Shown here piece by piece: positions 12,701-24,879 of a stretch of 64,000 nt of DNA. This DNA is from Hemibagrus wyckioides. Its lineage: Eukaryota > Chordata > Actinopteri > Siluriformes > Bagridae. The stretch is from contig NC_080718.1 in the NCBI RefSeq assembly GCF_019097595.1, positions 11,936,657 through 12,000,656 of the forward strand, read 5' to 3'. Positions within the stretch are counted from its first letter, which is position 1. The number at the start of each line of letters is the position of its first letter. A program made the translations under genes and the position numbers. A model generated the notes under the pieces. It was given only the letters and a program-made list of their open reading frames with translations, did not search any database and was not told the DNA's origin.

Positions 12701-15700
12701 TGTGAAAAAATCTAAAAAAAAATCTGTTATCTTTAACAGCTTTCTAATCTTTTATGGCCTTAAGTTTTTCATGTAGTTAACCAGGCACTTGTTAATATCC
12801 ACAGTCTGTTTTTCTGATTTCACAGCACACGCTGTTTCATTTCTGATTGGATGTCTGTTGCTAAGCATCAAGCCGTAACATTCTAACACCACATCGTTTC
12901 ACACTGTACATGTTTTGCCCCACAGTGCAGAGTTGGCACTGATTTTGCTTCATAACCCTGGGTAAAAAGCTGTGTTAATAGCGCTTCTAAATTAGAAATC
13001 TGAAACATTCCTCTACCCGGGGTCCAAAGCAGGGTTTTGAAGGATAATGAGCCAGGGTTAAACTTTTAATTGTTATTATATTGTTAATAAGTGGTCTTGA
13101 TAATGTACTCTGTTGAGGATGAGAATTATACAAACTCGCCATAAAGCACTGGTAGGCGACAAAGCAACATTCAGACTATTTCATCTGGTAGTGAAAGATG
13201 GTGAACTTCACGTTGCTGAAGAGATGGGTCTCATCTTGGTGTTCAGATGGTAGCAATAGAGCTCTGAGTGGCATATAATTGAAGACTTGCCTCCAAGTAT
13301 GCCCACACAATCACTTCCATTACCCAATGGGCAAACTTGTCTTCATAGAGTGGTGCTCCTCAAAGCACATACACTGTAAGTCAGTGTCTTGTCATCTGTC
13401 ACTCACTTCCAGTAAGTGCTTGAGAGTCATTAATTGGCACTGAGCATGCTTGGGCACATTGGCATCTGCAGATAGGTTGATGGTGGGAATGAAACCATAC
13501 ACTAAAGATGTGGTACGAGACGTAGCACGATATAGACTTTATTTTAAGATGACGATGAATTAAACCACTGCATTATTCATATTATTATTAGAAATTTAGA
13601 TCAGGATTTATAAGTTATACTTTTTTTCCCAATTATTAATGTTATTTTAGTCATAAATGTATTACATGGCATTGTGAATAATATGGATCTATTGTTAGAT
13701 AATAGATTCTGCCTTAAACGATTAGGCTAAAAAAGAAACGAGCGTCATCACCACTCCTTAACTGTCAGGATAACAGTCGTGATTTTATTTTGAAGATTTC
13801 CCCATTATTCTGAAATGACTGTCTGGTTATGCCACCGCAAGCTTAGCTTCTGAAGAGACACAATTTGAGACTCTCATCAAGCACATTGATGTTGATTTTT
13901 AACTGCTTTTAATCAGACCACAGTCAAGTCAGTCATTCTAGAAACTAGAGTGCCAGTGTAATATACATTGATTAATAGTAATTACCTTTAGCATGGCAAT
14001 GGTACAGATCTGCTGTGAATTCTGGATAATATAAAAATGTTGAGCAGTAGTGACCACTGTTTCAGTATTGTTATTTTTTTCCCAAGTTCACGATGGCCAA
14101 ATGAAAAGAGGCTGCAGGCCTGACTTGTCCTGTGAGGCTTGTGATTGACACATGCGCCATAAAGTTCCTTCTGATTAGCTTAACTTTTAGGACTATTAGG
14201 TATGCTTTGAGACTGTTAGGTCCCCACTTGCAGACTGCTCTGGGTGCTGCTACCTCTGGTCTTTCCACCTGGTGTGTAAGAAGATGTAGATCTCATAATG
14301 AATATTAGACATAAATATTGCAATATAAGATATGAGCAGCACAGTCGTCTAGCCAGTATTTTGTATTCGAGACAATAATATACAGCAACTTTGGTAGGAA
14401 TTTGGTAAGTGTGAGATCACCAATCAGTACAACACAAACAATTTGCCTACACATCTCGTCATAGTGATCGCTAGTAAAAAAAAAAAGAAAAAAAGTGCAC
14501 TTTCCACTGGTTCACAAGTTGCACAAGCTGCTCAATAACAAATCCATATCTAACTCTGTGTGAAATCAGCATTATTCCACATCTTTAATGAAATGTTTTG
14601 TCTGGTTTATGTGCTTCTAGCAAAAAAAAAAAAAAGCAATCAGTCCCCTGTGCACAGCCACTGCTGCCACATATACTTTCAGGGTAGACCCAGCAAGACA
14701 CTCTCCTAATCAACTCTCAAACATTGTTTACAGGGTCAGTCATGTGCTAATGCAGTCTGGCAGAAAGCCTATGTCTCTGCCTTGTCTATTTGCAACCCTG
14801 CCTTTCTGTTTGATTATATCAGTCTGGTAGGTGTGCAGCTGTCTGAGATTCCAGGTGTTCTGCCCACCTCTGCTGCCCTCCAGAGCTTGCTGATGTACCT
14901 CTACACTTGCTTGTATGTCCACCTCAGCAAGGTCTGAGATTTTGGTGGTTGATTTTAGTACTTGATGTCCAAAATGCCAGTGTGGTGCTGGCGGTACAAA
15001 ACCTTACTTTCAAGGACATCGATATGGTGATGTTGAGTCTTGTGTTTCCACTTTTAATTTGTCCCCATATGATGCCACCCCACCTATGCTGAAAGGCATC
15101 TTTTATTGTTTTCCTCTCTGGTAGGATAGGGCGAACACCTAAGGGCATACCTCAAAGGAGATTCAATGCTCTGGACCGATACCTCATGGTCAGGTCGCTT
15201 TCTTTTGTAACCTACACTACAAGTTGCCGGGCATTCAGCCAACACAGAATTGGTCTGTGGTGTGGTTTTGCCACAAGGGTTGCTGCTATCAGTATCCTTG
15301 CCAGGCCTAGAAAATCTGTATATTCACACTGCTCTTGCTTGGCCACTTTCCTGACTGGTGTTATGGTCAAGAAATCTCTTCCTTCAAAATGCCTTGCATA
15401 GCCAGCAAGTCAAACGTCTATGAACTGTACAGATGCATGTATCAAATATCTCTTCCTGTAAATCCTTTTCACTCTGTAGCTTCCAGACAAAGATCAGGAG
15501 CTCTGTCTGGCTTGTTAGTTGTTGCTGGAATCATCCCCAGAGCAGCCAGTTGTCCAGATAGGGGCATACACATAGACCCTGGCATTGCAGGAGCTCAAGG
15601 ACAACTCTCACATTTCATGAACACCGTGGGTGCCAAAGCTACACAAATGGGAAAGACCCTGAACTGAAAGTTCACTCCATTTACATGAAAACAGAGGATG

Positions 15701-18700
15701 TCTCTGCTCCTCACAGTTGAAATGTTTAGAGCCTTCAAGCCTACAGTTACAAACCAGACATGTTTGTTCAGCACCAACAGATCATGCATTTGACTCTCTG
15801 TCAGTGCCTCGAATCTTAATTCCAACACATTATCGCGTCTTTATGAGACTGCTCTGATGAGTCTTCTGCCCAATTTTGTTCCTGCTGCTGAAACCTGGCT
15901 AAGGTTCTTATCACTTTCTTCCTAGGAGGCTCTGCAGCCATATCTGCTGCCTGCTTCACTCCACACTTCAGCCGTGCAGCACGAGAGGAAGGTGATGAAT
16001 AGAGAGCAGTATGTTCGTATCAGTAGTACACAGGGCTCTCTATAAGTGCCTTTCGCAGATGTTCAGATCTTAAACAGTTTAGGCATTGATCCTGTCTGTT
16101 CTCTAGCTCTATTGGAGCCTGGTTGAACAAACTACACTCATGATGTCACAGTCCAGAGGTGATAATGTTGCTATTAGTCTTCAAGAAATAAGCAAAGGTA
16201 AAAACTCCACTTGCTGTAAAGGAAATGGAACTCACTGCACAAACTGACTGATAAAAACATGATTCTCAGTTCACAACTTTTTTTATAATGTGACCAATTC
16301 ATGAAGCCACACACCTATATAGCCATAGTGCATGTATATCTAGAAGTCATATTTACATTCATAATGTGAAACAGGAAGTTATGTCATTAGAAGTGGTAAG
16401 TACATACGGAAAATTTGTGGCAACTCGAACCGTTTGGGATGACATTTGGGAACACTTTTTAGGTTTCATGAGGCAGATTGTTATAAAGGCCTTGAAAGGA
16501 CCATGACAATTTGCTACCGAGTAAAGAGAAATAAAATCAGGTGTTTCCACAAGGAGCAAGAAAAACTATTGTGGCTAACCAGGGAACCTTTGAATAGGCA
16601 CTTAAATCAAAGTTGGCACTCAACTCTGATAGGGCAAAAAAGATCTAAAGTTGTTGCAGTTGCTAAGGATCTGTGTCGTTAATCAGTCATGTAAAAGAAA
16701 GGCTTTGGTTTAGTGTACAATACCCTATTCTGGTGTTTTTTTTTCACAGACTGTACCATCACTGTACAGCTCAAGTAATGAATGAATGTATTGACAAAAA
16801 AATACAGAGCAAGCAGCAGTATCCTGTGATTCTAAGGAGTTAAATCACCTGATTGATTACTCTAGAAAATAGTAATTGAGATGCATGGAGAATCTATGTA
16901 TAATCGAATCCCCTGAGCTGGAATCGGAATGTGAGACAAGTGAAGATTTCCATCACTACAAATGCTACACTTCTGCAATAATCCATCACAGTAGCACCTC
17001 ACCTAGACTCAATGGGATGATTACACCCCTGCGTCTAGAAGCCTAACAGGTGAAATCATATAAAATTAGGGGAGCAGTTTCCGGTAATTACAGTGTAGCG
17101 GAGAAATGATCCACATTGCTCTGACAAGGTATTTTTTAGGAAGATGCTGCACTGGTAAGACTTAGAGGAGGAGAATGAGATCATGGGAAAGAGGCACTAA
17201 TGTTTCATTGTTTCTGGAATTTAAGATATTATGTAGGAACCCGTTTTAGTATTTATATCAGCTGTGGTCTGTCCAAAGGTTAGCTATAGATTCTTCAATA
17301 CATTTATGACGAGTTACTGTTTTCTGTCTGTAGATGATGTTATATAAAACACTCCAGTGACGATATATTAGAGCTTTTTGTCAATTTTTAACGGATCCAT
17401 TCAAACATGATGTGAAAAATTCTAATTTGAATATTAATGTGCAGCCTAAGCGCAATAGGCAGCTTTTAATTGTGTTGTTTAGCATCTGATCCAGCCGTGG
17501 TGCTCTAAAAGTTATGAATGCCCTCTTGACCCATCAGTAAATTAAGATAATGATACAAAAATTGAAGCTGACAGTAAGGTGGCGGAGCAGCCTTGAGAGG
17601 ACAGTTACGATCCAAAATCATCTAGTGTGGAAGTATTTTGGGTTTTATACCATAGATGGCAAAGTTACAGTTTTCAGACTTTTACCTAAAGGTCAAACGG
17701 CTGTCATTTATCTCCATGACAACAAATCTTGGGGCTCACCTACTGACTTATCACCCCAACGAAGCAGCAGAAAATTGGACAGAGATACAGATGAGCAGAG
17801 TAGTGGCAAACAACCTCGTATGACTGCATATTATTTGGTAATGTACGCTGTGCTGATAATATATAGAAAAGAATGTTTTTGTTGGGGTAGACAGTTTTTG
17901 AGGGGGCGGGTGGGTGATTTGGGGCAATATATTCGAATTGCGTGACAACTGAAATTTGTTCAAACTTAATTTTTCAAAAAATGTGACAGCCCTAAAATAT
18001 ATATAGGCCCTCTTTTGCAAAACAGGAAAACTTATTAGCTGTCTGCTGGGTCATTTAGAGTAGCTGCTGCACCTGGCTGATAAACTAATAAGTGATATGA
18101 CTTTCCACAGGGGAGCTGATGATGAGCCTGTTTTGGTACTACCGTCCAGAGCACACTCAAGGGGGCCGCAATCCCAGTATGCACTGTGAGGTGAGTCGCC
18201 TTTATCTGTCTTTGCTGAGCTTCTTCATAAGAAAGCAGTGTAAACATTTGACTTGCCTTGATTATGAGTTTCAAAGAGGCAGTAGGCAGCACAAGCTTTC
18301 TGCACTCAGTAAGCCCTGGAGACCGTGGCTAAGGGAAAAAGAAAAAACAGCCAACTTGCATTGCCCTTTGAGTGCTTTTGAAATTGGACACCTGTGTGCA
18401 CTGCACTGATTGTCTGCTCTCGGTGATGTGGTGAATATTTGAGTATCAAAGCTTTGTGTCTGTGCTGTGGGATTTCAGAACGAGATTTTTGCATCCCGGC
18501 ATCAGGACGAGAACAGCGTTGCGTGCATCGAGGATAAGTGCTACGTCTTGACATTAGCACAATATTGCAGGTGAGTCTCGTGTTATTTAACTTCAACAAC
18601 AAGTCTGATTTATGCATCGCTGCTCCCTGTTTATTTTGTATCTTTGTATCTTAGATTTTGTGCCTTGGCGAAGCGTCGTGAGGAGGGTCATCCCAAAAGT

Positions 18701-18841
18701 GCCCCCCCGGTCCCTCCGGCTCGCAACTACACCATTCCAGCTCATCGCAGCGTGCCCGCTGACATCGACCCCGACCTGGTGTTTGTCTGTCGCCATGTTT
18801 ACGACTTCCGTTACGGCCGCCTTCTGAAGAACCTGCAGTAG
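3135..18841 (+). CDS. bahd1: Bahd1, BAH-domain heterochromatin protein (six coding exons)
   Basis: Exons 3135-4728, 8607-8980, 11698-11857, 18111-18190, 18479-18570 and 18655-18841 join in frame to 2487 bases, 828 residues plus stop; human BAHD1 is about 780. BAHD1 is a nuclear chromatin repressor whose BAH domain reads H3K27me3 and which works with HDAC-containing complexes (family knowledge). The protein opens [10 protein letters not shown], close to the mammalian start. The [11 protein letters not shown] module is at 160-170 and a related [11 protein letters not shown] at 249-259. The BAH domain covers about 640-825: [60 protein letters not shown], then [10 protein letters not shown] near the end. 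Y696, W718 and Y720 keep the spacing of the aromatic cage I recall from mammalian work. The long N-terminal part is basic, disordered-looking and Cys-rich in places. All junctions are GT-AG. The start codon is the first ATG after the acceptor that gives a BAHD1-like N-terminus. Confidence 0.95.
4729..8606 (+). other. bahd1: bahd1 intron 2
   Basis: Intron of 3878 bases with GT at 4729 and acceptor TTCCTACAG at 8606. It is AT-rich with homopolymer runs (poly-T at 6293-6317, poly-C/A near 5671-5689). I see no exon, RNA gene or recognisable mobile element in it; open frames near 6.4 kb and 7.0-7.8 kb lack homology and splice context. Confidence 0.85.
8607..8980 (+). CDS. bahd1: bahd1 exon 3: proline-rich linker and start of BAH region
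   Basis: 374 bases entering in phase 1 and leaving in phase 0 (donor ATAGTG|GTGCGT). It encodes a Pro/Ser/Cys-rich linker starting [12 protein letters not shown] and then a basic segment ([15 protein letters not shown]) leading into EKEVFIV at residues 650-656, where the BAH fold begins. Confidence 0.93.
9086..9138. repeat. (GT)n microsatellite
   Basis: GT run of about 26 units followed by a short GA run. Confidence 0.95.
9508..9539. repeat. (ATT)n microsatellite
   Basis: Trinucleotide array of about ten ATT units in bahd1 intron 3. Confidence 0.92.
9681..9724. repeat. (TAA)n microsatellite
   Basis: TAA array; it is the reverse complement of the ATT/TTA array 140 bases upstream, so the two could pair. 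Confidence 0.92.
11698..11857 (+). CDS. bahd1: bahd1 exon 4: N-terminal half of BAH domain
   Basis: 160 bases, acceptor GACCTACAG and donor GTCAG|GTACAA, phase 0 in and phase 1 out. Encodes residues 657-709, including the strongly conserved [20 protein letters not shown] and the cage-position tyrosine in [13 protein letters not shown] (Y696). Confidence 0.95.
12500..13060. repeat. Repeat-like segment with recurring short words
   Basis: The word TTTCACACTGTACAT occurs at about 12,566 and again near 12,897, and ACCCAGGGTTAA / GCCAGGGTTAAA flank the segment at about 12,522 and 13,050. This looks like a degenerate DNA-transposon derivative. No coding remnant was seen and no family can be named. 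Confidence 0.3.
14625..15990 (-). mobile_element. DIRS-like tyrosine-recombinase retrotransposon fragment
   Basis: The - strand, read across stops and frameshifts, follows the order of a DIRS-type pol. RT-like [18 protein letters not shown] (cf. family 'yqFkVLPFGLALSPRtFtk') lies near 15,630-15,690, followed by a YLDNWLLWG stretch near 15,555-15,580 that matches the YLDDWL catalytic loop. An RNase H-like [19 protein letters not shown] segment lies at about 15,040-15,145, with an INHQNLR remnant of the TTxVxYINHQGG motif near 14,930. [17 protein letters not shown] stretch (about 14,640-14,690) resembles the start of the tyrosine recombinase domain. It sits antisense in bahd1 intron 4 and is clearly dead. 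The identification rests on motif order, not on a search. Confidence 0.62.
18111..18190 (+). CDS. bahd1: bahd1 exon 5: BAH domain core
   Basis: 80 bases completing codon G710 and encoding [19 protein letters not shown] and on to residue 736, with the W718/Y720 cage positions. The donor CTGTGAG|GTGAGTC gives MHCE before NEIF, one residue more than the mammalian MHQNE junction as I recall it. Confidence 0.94.
18479..18570 (+). CDS. bahd1: bahd1 exon 6: BAH domain
   Basis: 92 bases after acceptor GGGATTTCAG, encoding [20 protein letters not shown] and on to YC, ending in phase 2 at GCAG|GTGAGTC. Nearly identical to the mammalian exon as remembered. Confidence 0.95.
18655..18841 (+). CDS. bahd1: bahd1 last coding exon
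   Basis: After acceptor ATCTTAG it completes R767 and encodes [11 protein letters not shown], a proline-rich loop, and [22 protein letters not shown], ending LQ-TAG at 18839-18841. The short intron before it (18571-18654, 84 bases) and the RHVYDFR end are typical of BAHD1. Confidence 0.95.
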
Positions 18842-19298
18842 CGCTAGTAGTAGAAACGTTTGCTATCGTGGAGCCATACACTGAAAAACCCAGAGTCCAT
18901 AAGGTGAAGATACAATCAAAATCCTAATTAAAGGAATTCCTGAAAGGCCACAGGACTGTCAAAAGTTAGGCTGCTCTTTCCAGACTCTGTACTTGTACAA
19001 GCTGAAATTTTAGTTTGCTGTTTTAGCAGAATGCTATGTTGAGCACAACCTGGGACAGATTTGATGGCCGATGTGTGATCTGTAACTCCATGAAACTGCT
19101 TATATATTTATTTGGCTTGTCAATAGTTATATTTTATATTCGCCGGATTTGTGTGTGGAAGAAAAAAAAATCAAAGTTGTAGGTACATATTTAAGGGGTA
19201 CCTTAAATTATGAATTAGAACTATAAGTGTGCCCATATTGGCTGTAGAGATATTTATTTATAGATATATGGTGGATATATTTATTTTTAGAACAATTA

Positions 19299-19304
19299 AA
19301 TAAA
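19299..19304 (+). terminator. bahd1: Candidate bahd1 polyadenylation signal (AATAAA)
   Basis: First canonical AATAAA after the stop codon, 458 bases downstream. Confidence 0.45.
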
Positions 19305-20637
19305 TGGGTTCCCTAGTTAAGTAGACAAGACCAAGAGTACTTCCCCAAATCGACTCTTAACCAATCATATACCAATTAGTCCATACCATGCAGGACCATA
19401 AGATTCTGGTGGACCAAATACCCCAGAGTTCCTCATCTAGCAGTTGGCTCATTTTTGCTATCAATTGACCAATTAGACTTTTTGAACGAACTCTCATCCT
19501 ACTATAGCTCGTGAGGACTTGCCTTACACCTTCGAAAATGAGTGTCCCGCCTCCCTTCGTCACATCCTGCCTTCCCAGCAAACCAAAGCTTTCACACGGC
19601 GCCGCTAAACATACGAGCCCCCTCCCTCCGGCCATCCTAAGTTTGCACTAATCTGTCATTCAGCGAATCAGGCGTTTGATTCAGGCTGAAACGTTCACCT
19701 GCTACTGACTTTAAATGGAGGAAAAATACTGTGTATTTGTTGTACGTGTAAATACAGAACAGAGAGAATTAATGTCTCCGATTCTACAACCCGAGGGAGG
19801 TGATCTGTCCCATTTCCGAGCGCGTGAATAGAAAAGTATTGCCTTGCACACACACTTCTGCTTTCAGTATGTGCCATTGGTCCCCACCCCACCCCCAGCG
19901 TTACCTTTAGATACGCTTGTTTCATATACAAGATCAATATGAAAAAAAAAGCTATTTCATATGGTCTTTTTGTGCCTTTAATAGTAATAGTCTGCTGTGG
20001 AAAAAAAAGAATCAACAGGAGGTTTTCATCCTCCCATTCATGGCTCTTTTGCTTCCTTTTATTCAGCTTGGTTTGTATCATGCAGCAGTTTGTGATAACA
20101 AAAAAAAAAAAAAAAAGCCATTCCTTATGAGTCTCATTGCACTATAGTGACCCTCACTCTCAACTGCTGAGATAGAAAAAAAAAAGAAGGGGAAAAAATT
20201 GACCTGGAGGTCAATTCAGGAATAATAGAGAGGCTAGACAAAATCTGTACAAGCTGCAACATTTTCCAGGCAGCACTATCACCTGGGTGCATTGGACCAC
20301 TGAACTGGAATGAGCCCTTCCATTTTTGCGAAGAGGAAAGCATGATGTAAGACGTGTCCTTTTCTTCTACTGAATCAAGTACAAAAGTTTGACAAAGCAT
20401 GATTTCCTGCTGTTAGGAAAAGGCTGCTATGACTTTCTGATCCAATTCACTTCACTCAGCGAAGGTGAACTCGCGTATCTGAAAAATCACATTTAAGCAG
20501 AGTAGAAGGCAGCTCTAACTGAGAGGAACAGCTTTCCAGAAGACATGCCTTTTTTTTCCTTCTCATGTAAGGCCTTGCAGTGAACAAGCATATACTTGTT
20601 ATGGTTTTCATTCATAACATAAATGTGCTTCAGCGCT

Positions 20638-20670
20638 CACACACACACATGCGCACACACACACACACAC
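20638..20670. repeat. (CA)n microsatellite
   Basis: Interrupted CA run containing a GCGC step. Confidence 0.85.
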
Positions 20671-21978
20671 CAAGTTTTTCATTAACTATCCATTCCTCTT
20701 AACTATTACAAAAAAATGTATATCAGTCACACGTGTATTGTTGTGATAGCTAGAAAATGTGATTTCTGTACTAGTTTAGTACGCACATGACTCCAGTCAG
20801 TGCGTAAGATACCCATGTTTGACAGTATTGGCCAAAATGTACAGCATGAAAGAAGGCATATCACTTCCTTTTAGGTTTTCATCTACCATTTCTTTATAGT
20901 GAGATTTTTTTTTTTTTTTTTTTTTTACAGTTATTATTTAGAGAAACAGCAATTGGACAGTAAAATGTCTCGTGGTAGGTAGCACAACTGATAGAAACTG
21001 TTGTAAGTTTATAGTGCTATTAGAGATGATGGGATCATTCAATTCTTTGAAATCTTTTGTATAGTGTGTAGACAGTCCCTACAGTCCATACAGCACTTTC
21101 TGGGATTTTCTTCATCAGAGATTTTTCAATTTTCTCAATCCACAGTGTTTATTATGATATTGTTCTTTCTATGGTCAGTTATGAAGGTACTAGAGTTCAT
21201 GAATTGGCTAAACAGAATGTCTTTGATATGATTAAATCAGCATTTCATATCCAAACCTGACCGTATGGAGACTAATAGTTTGCACTGAGTGCAGACAATA
21301 ATAATAATAATAATGAAAACGTCTAATACTCTGTATGAGAACACTGTATGGGAGATTAATGATGTCCACAAGGCGCTGTTGTACATTTTGTCGACCTAGC
21401 TCCAATCATGTAATGACTACGAGGATATATTATTAGCATGTAGTCAGTACAGTCACGTCATGATGCTCAGTGTACATGCAAAAAAAATCCTTTGGCTTAA
21501 GGTCCATCACCGCACTTTATCACTCAATCTGATTCCATTCCAATATTTCACCCTCTTTCATAAAAAAACGATCCATTTATTTATTTATTTTTTCCATTTA
21601 CTTGTCGCAGCATTGTAAACATTGATTTAAAAGTCTTACATAGCAAGTACTGAGTATTTTTGTTCTTCCTTCAGCATTGTGAATTGTCAATTGCTTTAGT
21701 AGAAAGTTCTGGATGAAATCGTAGAGTTGTGTTCCAAAACGGGCCTAGAGGAAGTGGGAGATAATTCTAAGATGTAAAAAAAAAAAAAAAAAAAAACCTT
21801 CACCAAGCGCTTTACTCCTTCGGTGATGTGAGTGTGTGGGTGTATGTGTGTGTATACAGATATATATTTCAATGCAGCATGGAAGTACTGGGCATTCTTG
21901 GAAATTAGTCCCTAGCACAGCGCATTTGTATTATTTAAGATTAAAAAAAAAATGTATAAGAGGAAAATATTTAAATGG

Positions 21979-21984
21979 AATAAA
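21979..21984 (+). terminator. bahd1: Alternative distal polyadenylation signal (AATAAA)
   Basis: Second candidate about 3.1 kb after the stop, followed within 60 bases by a T-rich stretch (GGGGTTTTTTTTAATTTC). Use of this site would make a 3.1 kb 3' UTR. Confidence 0.3.
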
Positions 21985-21999
21985 TAATATATGAGTTTC

Positions 22000-23590
22000 A
22001 CATCCTTGTGGGGTTTTTTTTAATTTCATTTCATTCTAATACACAATTTTATTTGTGTAAATGTTTATATTGTATTTTAAAATGGCGCAGCATGGGTTAA
22101 ATGGGTTTTCACTGGGACAAATTGAAATATTGAGCACAAATTGGAGCTCTTTAGGGACTTTATTGCTTACGTTAATAGTGACTCATGTCATGCTAATGTC
22201 GTCCATTGTGCTTCATTTTCATAAAGAGTTCATTAAGTCAGTAACAGATTTCAGGCCAGAGTTAGAGCGATGATTAGTGCTGAGAGCCATTTGTCCACTC
22301 TGCAGAGCGACTCATTGCCATGCTGTCGCAGCGGGATTCACATCGATGGTTTACATAATGAACAAAGTCTTTCTCAACAGAACAAATCACGTGTTGTTTG
22401 TTCAAACAGCAAAGGCTTTGCACTATTTTCCACAAATCAACAAACACTTCCTGTTTCCATAACGAGGAGTTAATTGGAAAATTGGGTCTGATTTTAGCAT
22501 GCTGCTACTGAACAACCGACATTTCAGCTGAACCTTGTCTTTTGCAGTGGAAAAAATTATGACATTTAGACATGCAAGTAAATCTTAGAATCAAAATGAG
22601 TCCAGATATCCAAAAGTGTACATGTAGATTCATACCATTAAGGATGTTTTGTAATTATTAAGCAAATGGCTGACTAATTTTACAGGTATGTTTAGGCAGG
22701 TGGATGTAATGAAATTTTTTTAACCTCAACCTTACAATTAGAAGTGTTGTGGCTGAAGGAAAGCACCAAGCAGAGGTCCAACTGCAGCAGTTTTACAAAA
22801 ATTCCCATATTAACATGTTCTCCTCATTAAGAGCATCATTACAGTGCATCTGATCCGTAACTGTGATTAGAACTGCACCCATATATACACTTGCTGTGAG
22901 CTGAGCATTAGTATAATTTTAAGTTTAAATACTGAGAAACACAAGCTGCACTGGTGCAAAGTTACCACATGGTGTCATGCTGAACCACCACACACCACCA
23001 CACCACAGTGACCAGGACTCCTACACGTCAATCTGTCATGAATCAAATTATAGAAATTATTTAAAAACATATACATGTAGTCCTTGGTACAGCAGTAAAA
23101 TGAATGCTCCAGAATACAAGCTGGTGTCTCTAGGGATGGTAGATTTTATTTTAGTCCTGCACGGATGGGGATAAATTTGTTAAATCCGTACCTCGGGGTA
23201 AATTTGTTTATCAGCATCATCTGTGTATCTGAAATGTGAATCACAGTCCTGGGAGGCGAGCCTGCAGGAGCTGGTTCTTCTTAATATCAGATCTGTTACA
23301 AACACCTTTTATTGTTTCTCATAGACTTCATTTGATGCTTTTAACACAAACCTTGTTAAATGAATGTAGTGGTGCTACTGTTTTAATCTTAATGAACTAG
23401 ACTTCTCCGAAATTAAATTCATTGCTGGTGATTTTAAAGCACACGCTGATAGAGCAAAAGTGCTCATTTAACCAAAATATCTAATCTTCCATGCAAACTG
23501 TGCTTGACACTCGTCTGAATAACTTCAGCTCGAAATTGATCCGTGTTATGGACGTCATTGTACCAGTTAAAGTTAGAACCATGTCATGGC
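22000..23590. other. Intergenic, no feature seen
   Basis: AT-rich sequence without a recognisable gene or repeat. Small open frames at about 22.1-22.5 kb and 23.0 kb have no homology that I can see and no convincing splice context. Confidence 0.6.
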
Positions 23591-23597
23591 AGGAAAA

Positions 23598-23737
<140 letters not shown>

Positions 23738-24034
23738 GAAAGGCTTTGTGTTCACATTTTGCTAATTTGTGAAGCAAGCTTTTTTCTCTAGCATCATAGC
23801 ATCTAGCAGTTGGCCCACTGAAAAAATGTAATGAGTTTCTATCCTTTAAAAAAATAAAATAAAATAAAAGATTGTCCATTACCACTTTCTTGTCCAGTAA
23901 TGAAGCTGTGTCTTTAAATTCTCTTCATACACATGGCCTGGTTTGTATTTCACAGGTAAGTGGTAGGAAGACTATGAAGTACCTCAAATCATCCTACAGT
24001 AGATACTTTACTAACTTTTTAAAACATCTAAGTT

Positions 24035-24200
24035 TTATAAGTTGTCTTTATTTGTCACATATACATTACTGCACAGTGAAATTCTTCCTTTGCAAATCCC
24101 ATCCTTGGGGGTTGGGGGCCCTGGTGGTAATGGGGCTTGAACCACGATCTTCTAGTCAATGACCCAGAGCCTTAACCACTTAAGCTACCACTGCCCCCAT
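24035..24200 (-). mobile_element. tRNA-derived SINE, antisense
   Basis: Read on the - strand from 24,200: GGGGGCAGTGGTAGCTTAAG begins a tRNA-like head with an A-box-like TAGCTTAAGTGG and a B-box-like GGTTCAAGCCC, then a body and a tail ending in TTTCACTGTGCAGTAATG, TATATGTGACAAATAAAG. This is the layout of teleost tRNA-derived SINEs with a LINE-like tail. The copy is diverged. Confidence 0.7.
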
Positions 24201-24289
24201 TATATATATATAGACCTATTTCTAATGTACCGTCCATCAGAAAAATAATAGAGAACGTAATCTTTAATCAACTGACTACTTTATTCAGG

Positions 24290-24860
24290 ATTTTTGACCA
24301 AACCATAGCCCTGAGTCTGTTCTTATAACGATTGTTTTTGACATCTGTTTATATACAGATTAAACCAATACTGTAATCTCACTGTGGCCTTTGAGACTAT
24401 TGATTTTAATATCTTCACATGATGGGGCTTTGTTCATCTTGAGAAATATGAATCTGAGCATGATTTGTGGTGTTCCACAGGGTTCAACTCTTGGGCTTTA
24501 TTTCATTTATATACACTTAAAACATTCTGGAATATTTTACCACAAATCTAATTAATTTAACTTTTTTCCCCTAACGTCTATGGTGCCACTGATTCATTAC
24601 GTCAGGGCCTTAAACCTGTTAAGAACTGGATTTTCCAAAATGTCCTGCAAATAAGCAAAACATATAATACTGAGATTTTTGGGATCCAGTGATGAGAGAC
24701 ACAGAGTCCTTTTCTGGACACCAGAGCCCTTGGATAAAAAGAATAACCTAAAAGTCTTGGTGTTTAAACAAGTGTCATGTCAATGCCAGAAACAGCATTC
24801 AACTTCACTACCCAGAGTACTACACTGCCTATGAACACAGTGCTAACAGAGGCTCAAATT
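24290..24860 (+). mobile_element. LINE reverse-transcriptase fragment (degenerate)
   Basis: Two core RT signatures survive on the + strand. VAFETIDFNIF at about 24,387-24,419 matches the 'AAFDTIDHNIL' block. GVPQGSTLG at about 24,471-24,498 matches the invariant 'GVPQGSxLGP' block. Further on, a NNLKVLVFKQ stretch fits the 'VKNLGVxFD' block. Stops and frameshifts lie between them. The order fits a CR1/L2/Rex1-like non-LTR retrotransposon; I cannot fix the clade. Confidence 0.68.
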
Positions 24861-24879
24861 CAGTTTAAAATTCTATTAG

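Larger units (their letters stand above)
11858..18110 (+). other. bahd1: bahd1 intron 4
   Basis: Largest intron (6253 bases). It contains an antisense DIRS-like retrotransposon fragment (about 14,625-15,990). The segment at about 12,500-13,060, with repeated 'CCCAGGGTTAA' and 'TTTCACACTGTACAT' words, looks like an old transposable element I cannot name. The rest is AT-rich without a gene. Confidence 0.85.
18842..22000 (+). other. bahd1: bahd1 3' UTR and downstream sequence
   Basis: No reading frame of substance. The first AATAAA is at 19,299-19,304 after an AU-rich stretch with repeated TATTTAT; another AATAAA lies at 21,979-21,984. Either could end the transcript, and long 3' UTRs are common for this gene, so the true end cannot be fixed. 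Poly-A runs (20,100, 21,777), a poly-T run (20,906) and a CA repeat (20,638-20,670) break up the sequence. Confidence 0.5.
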
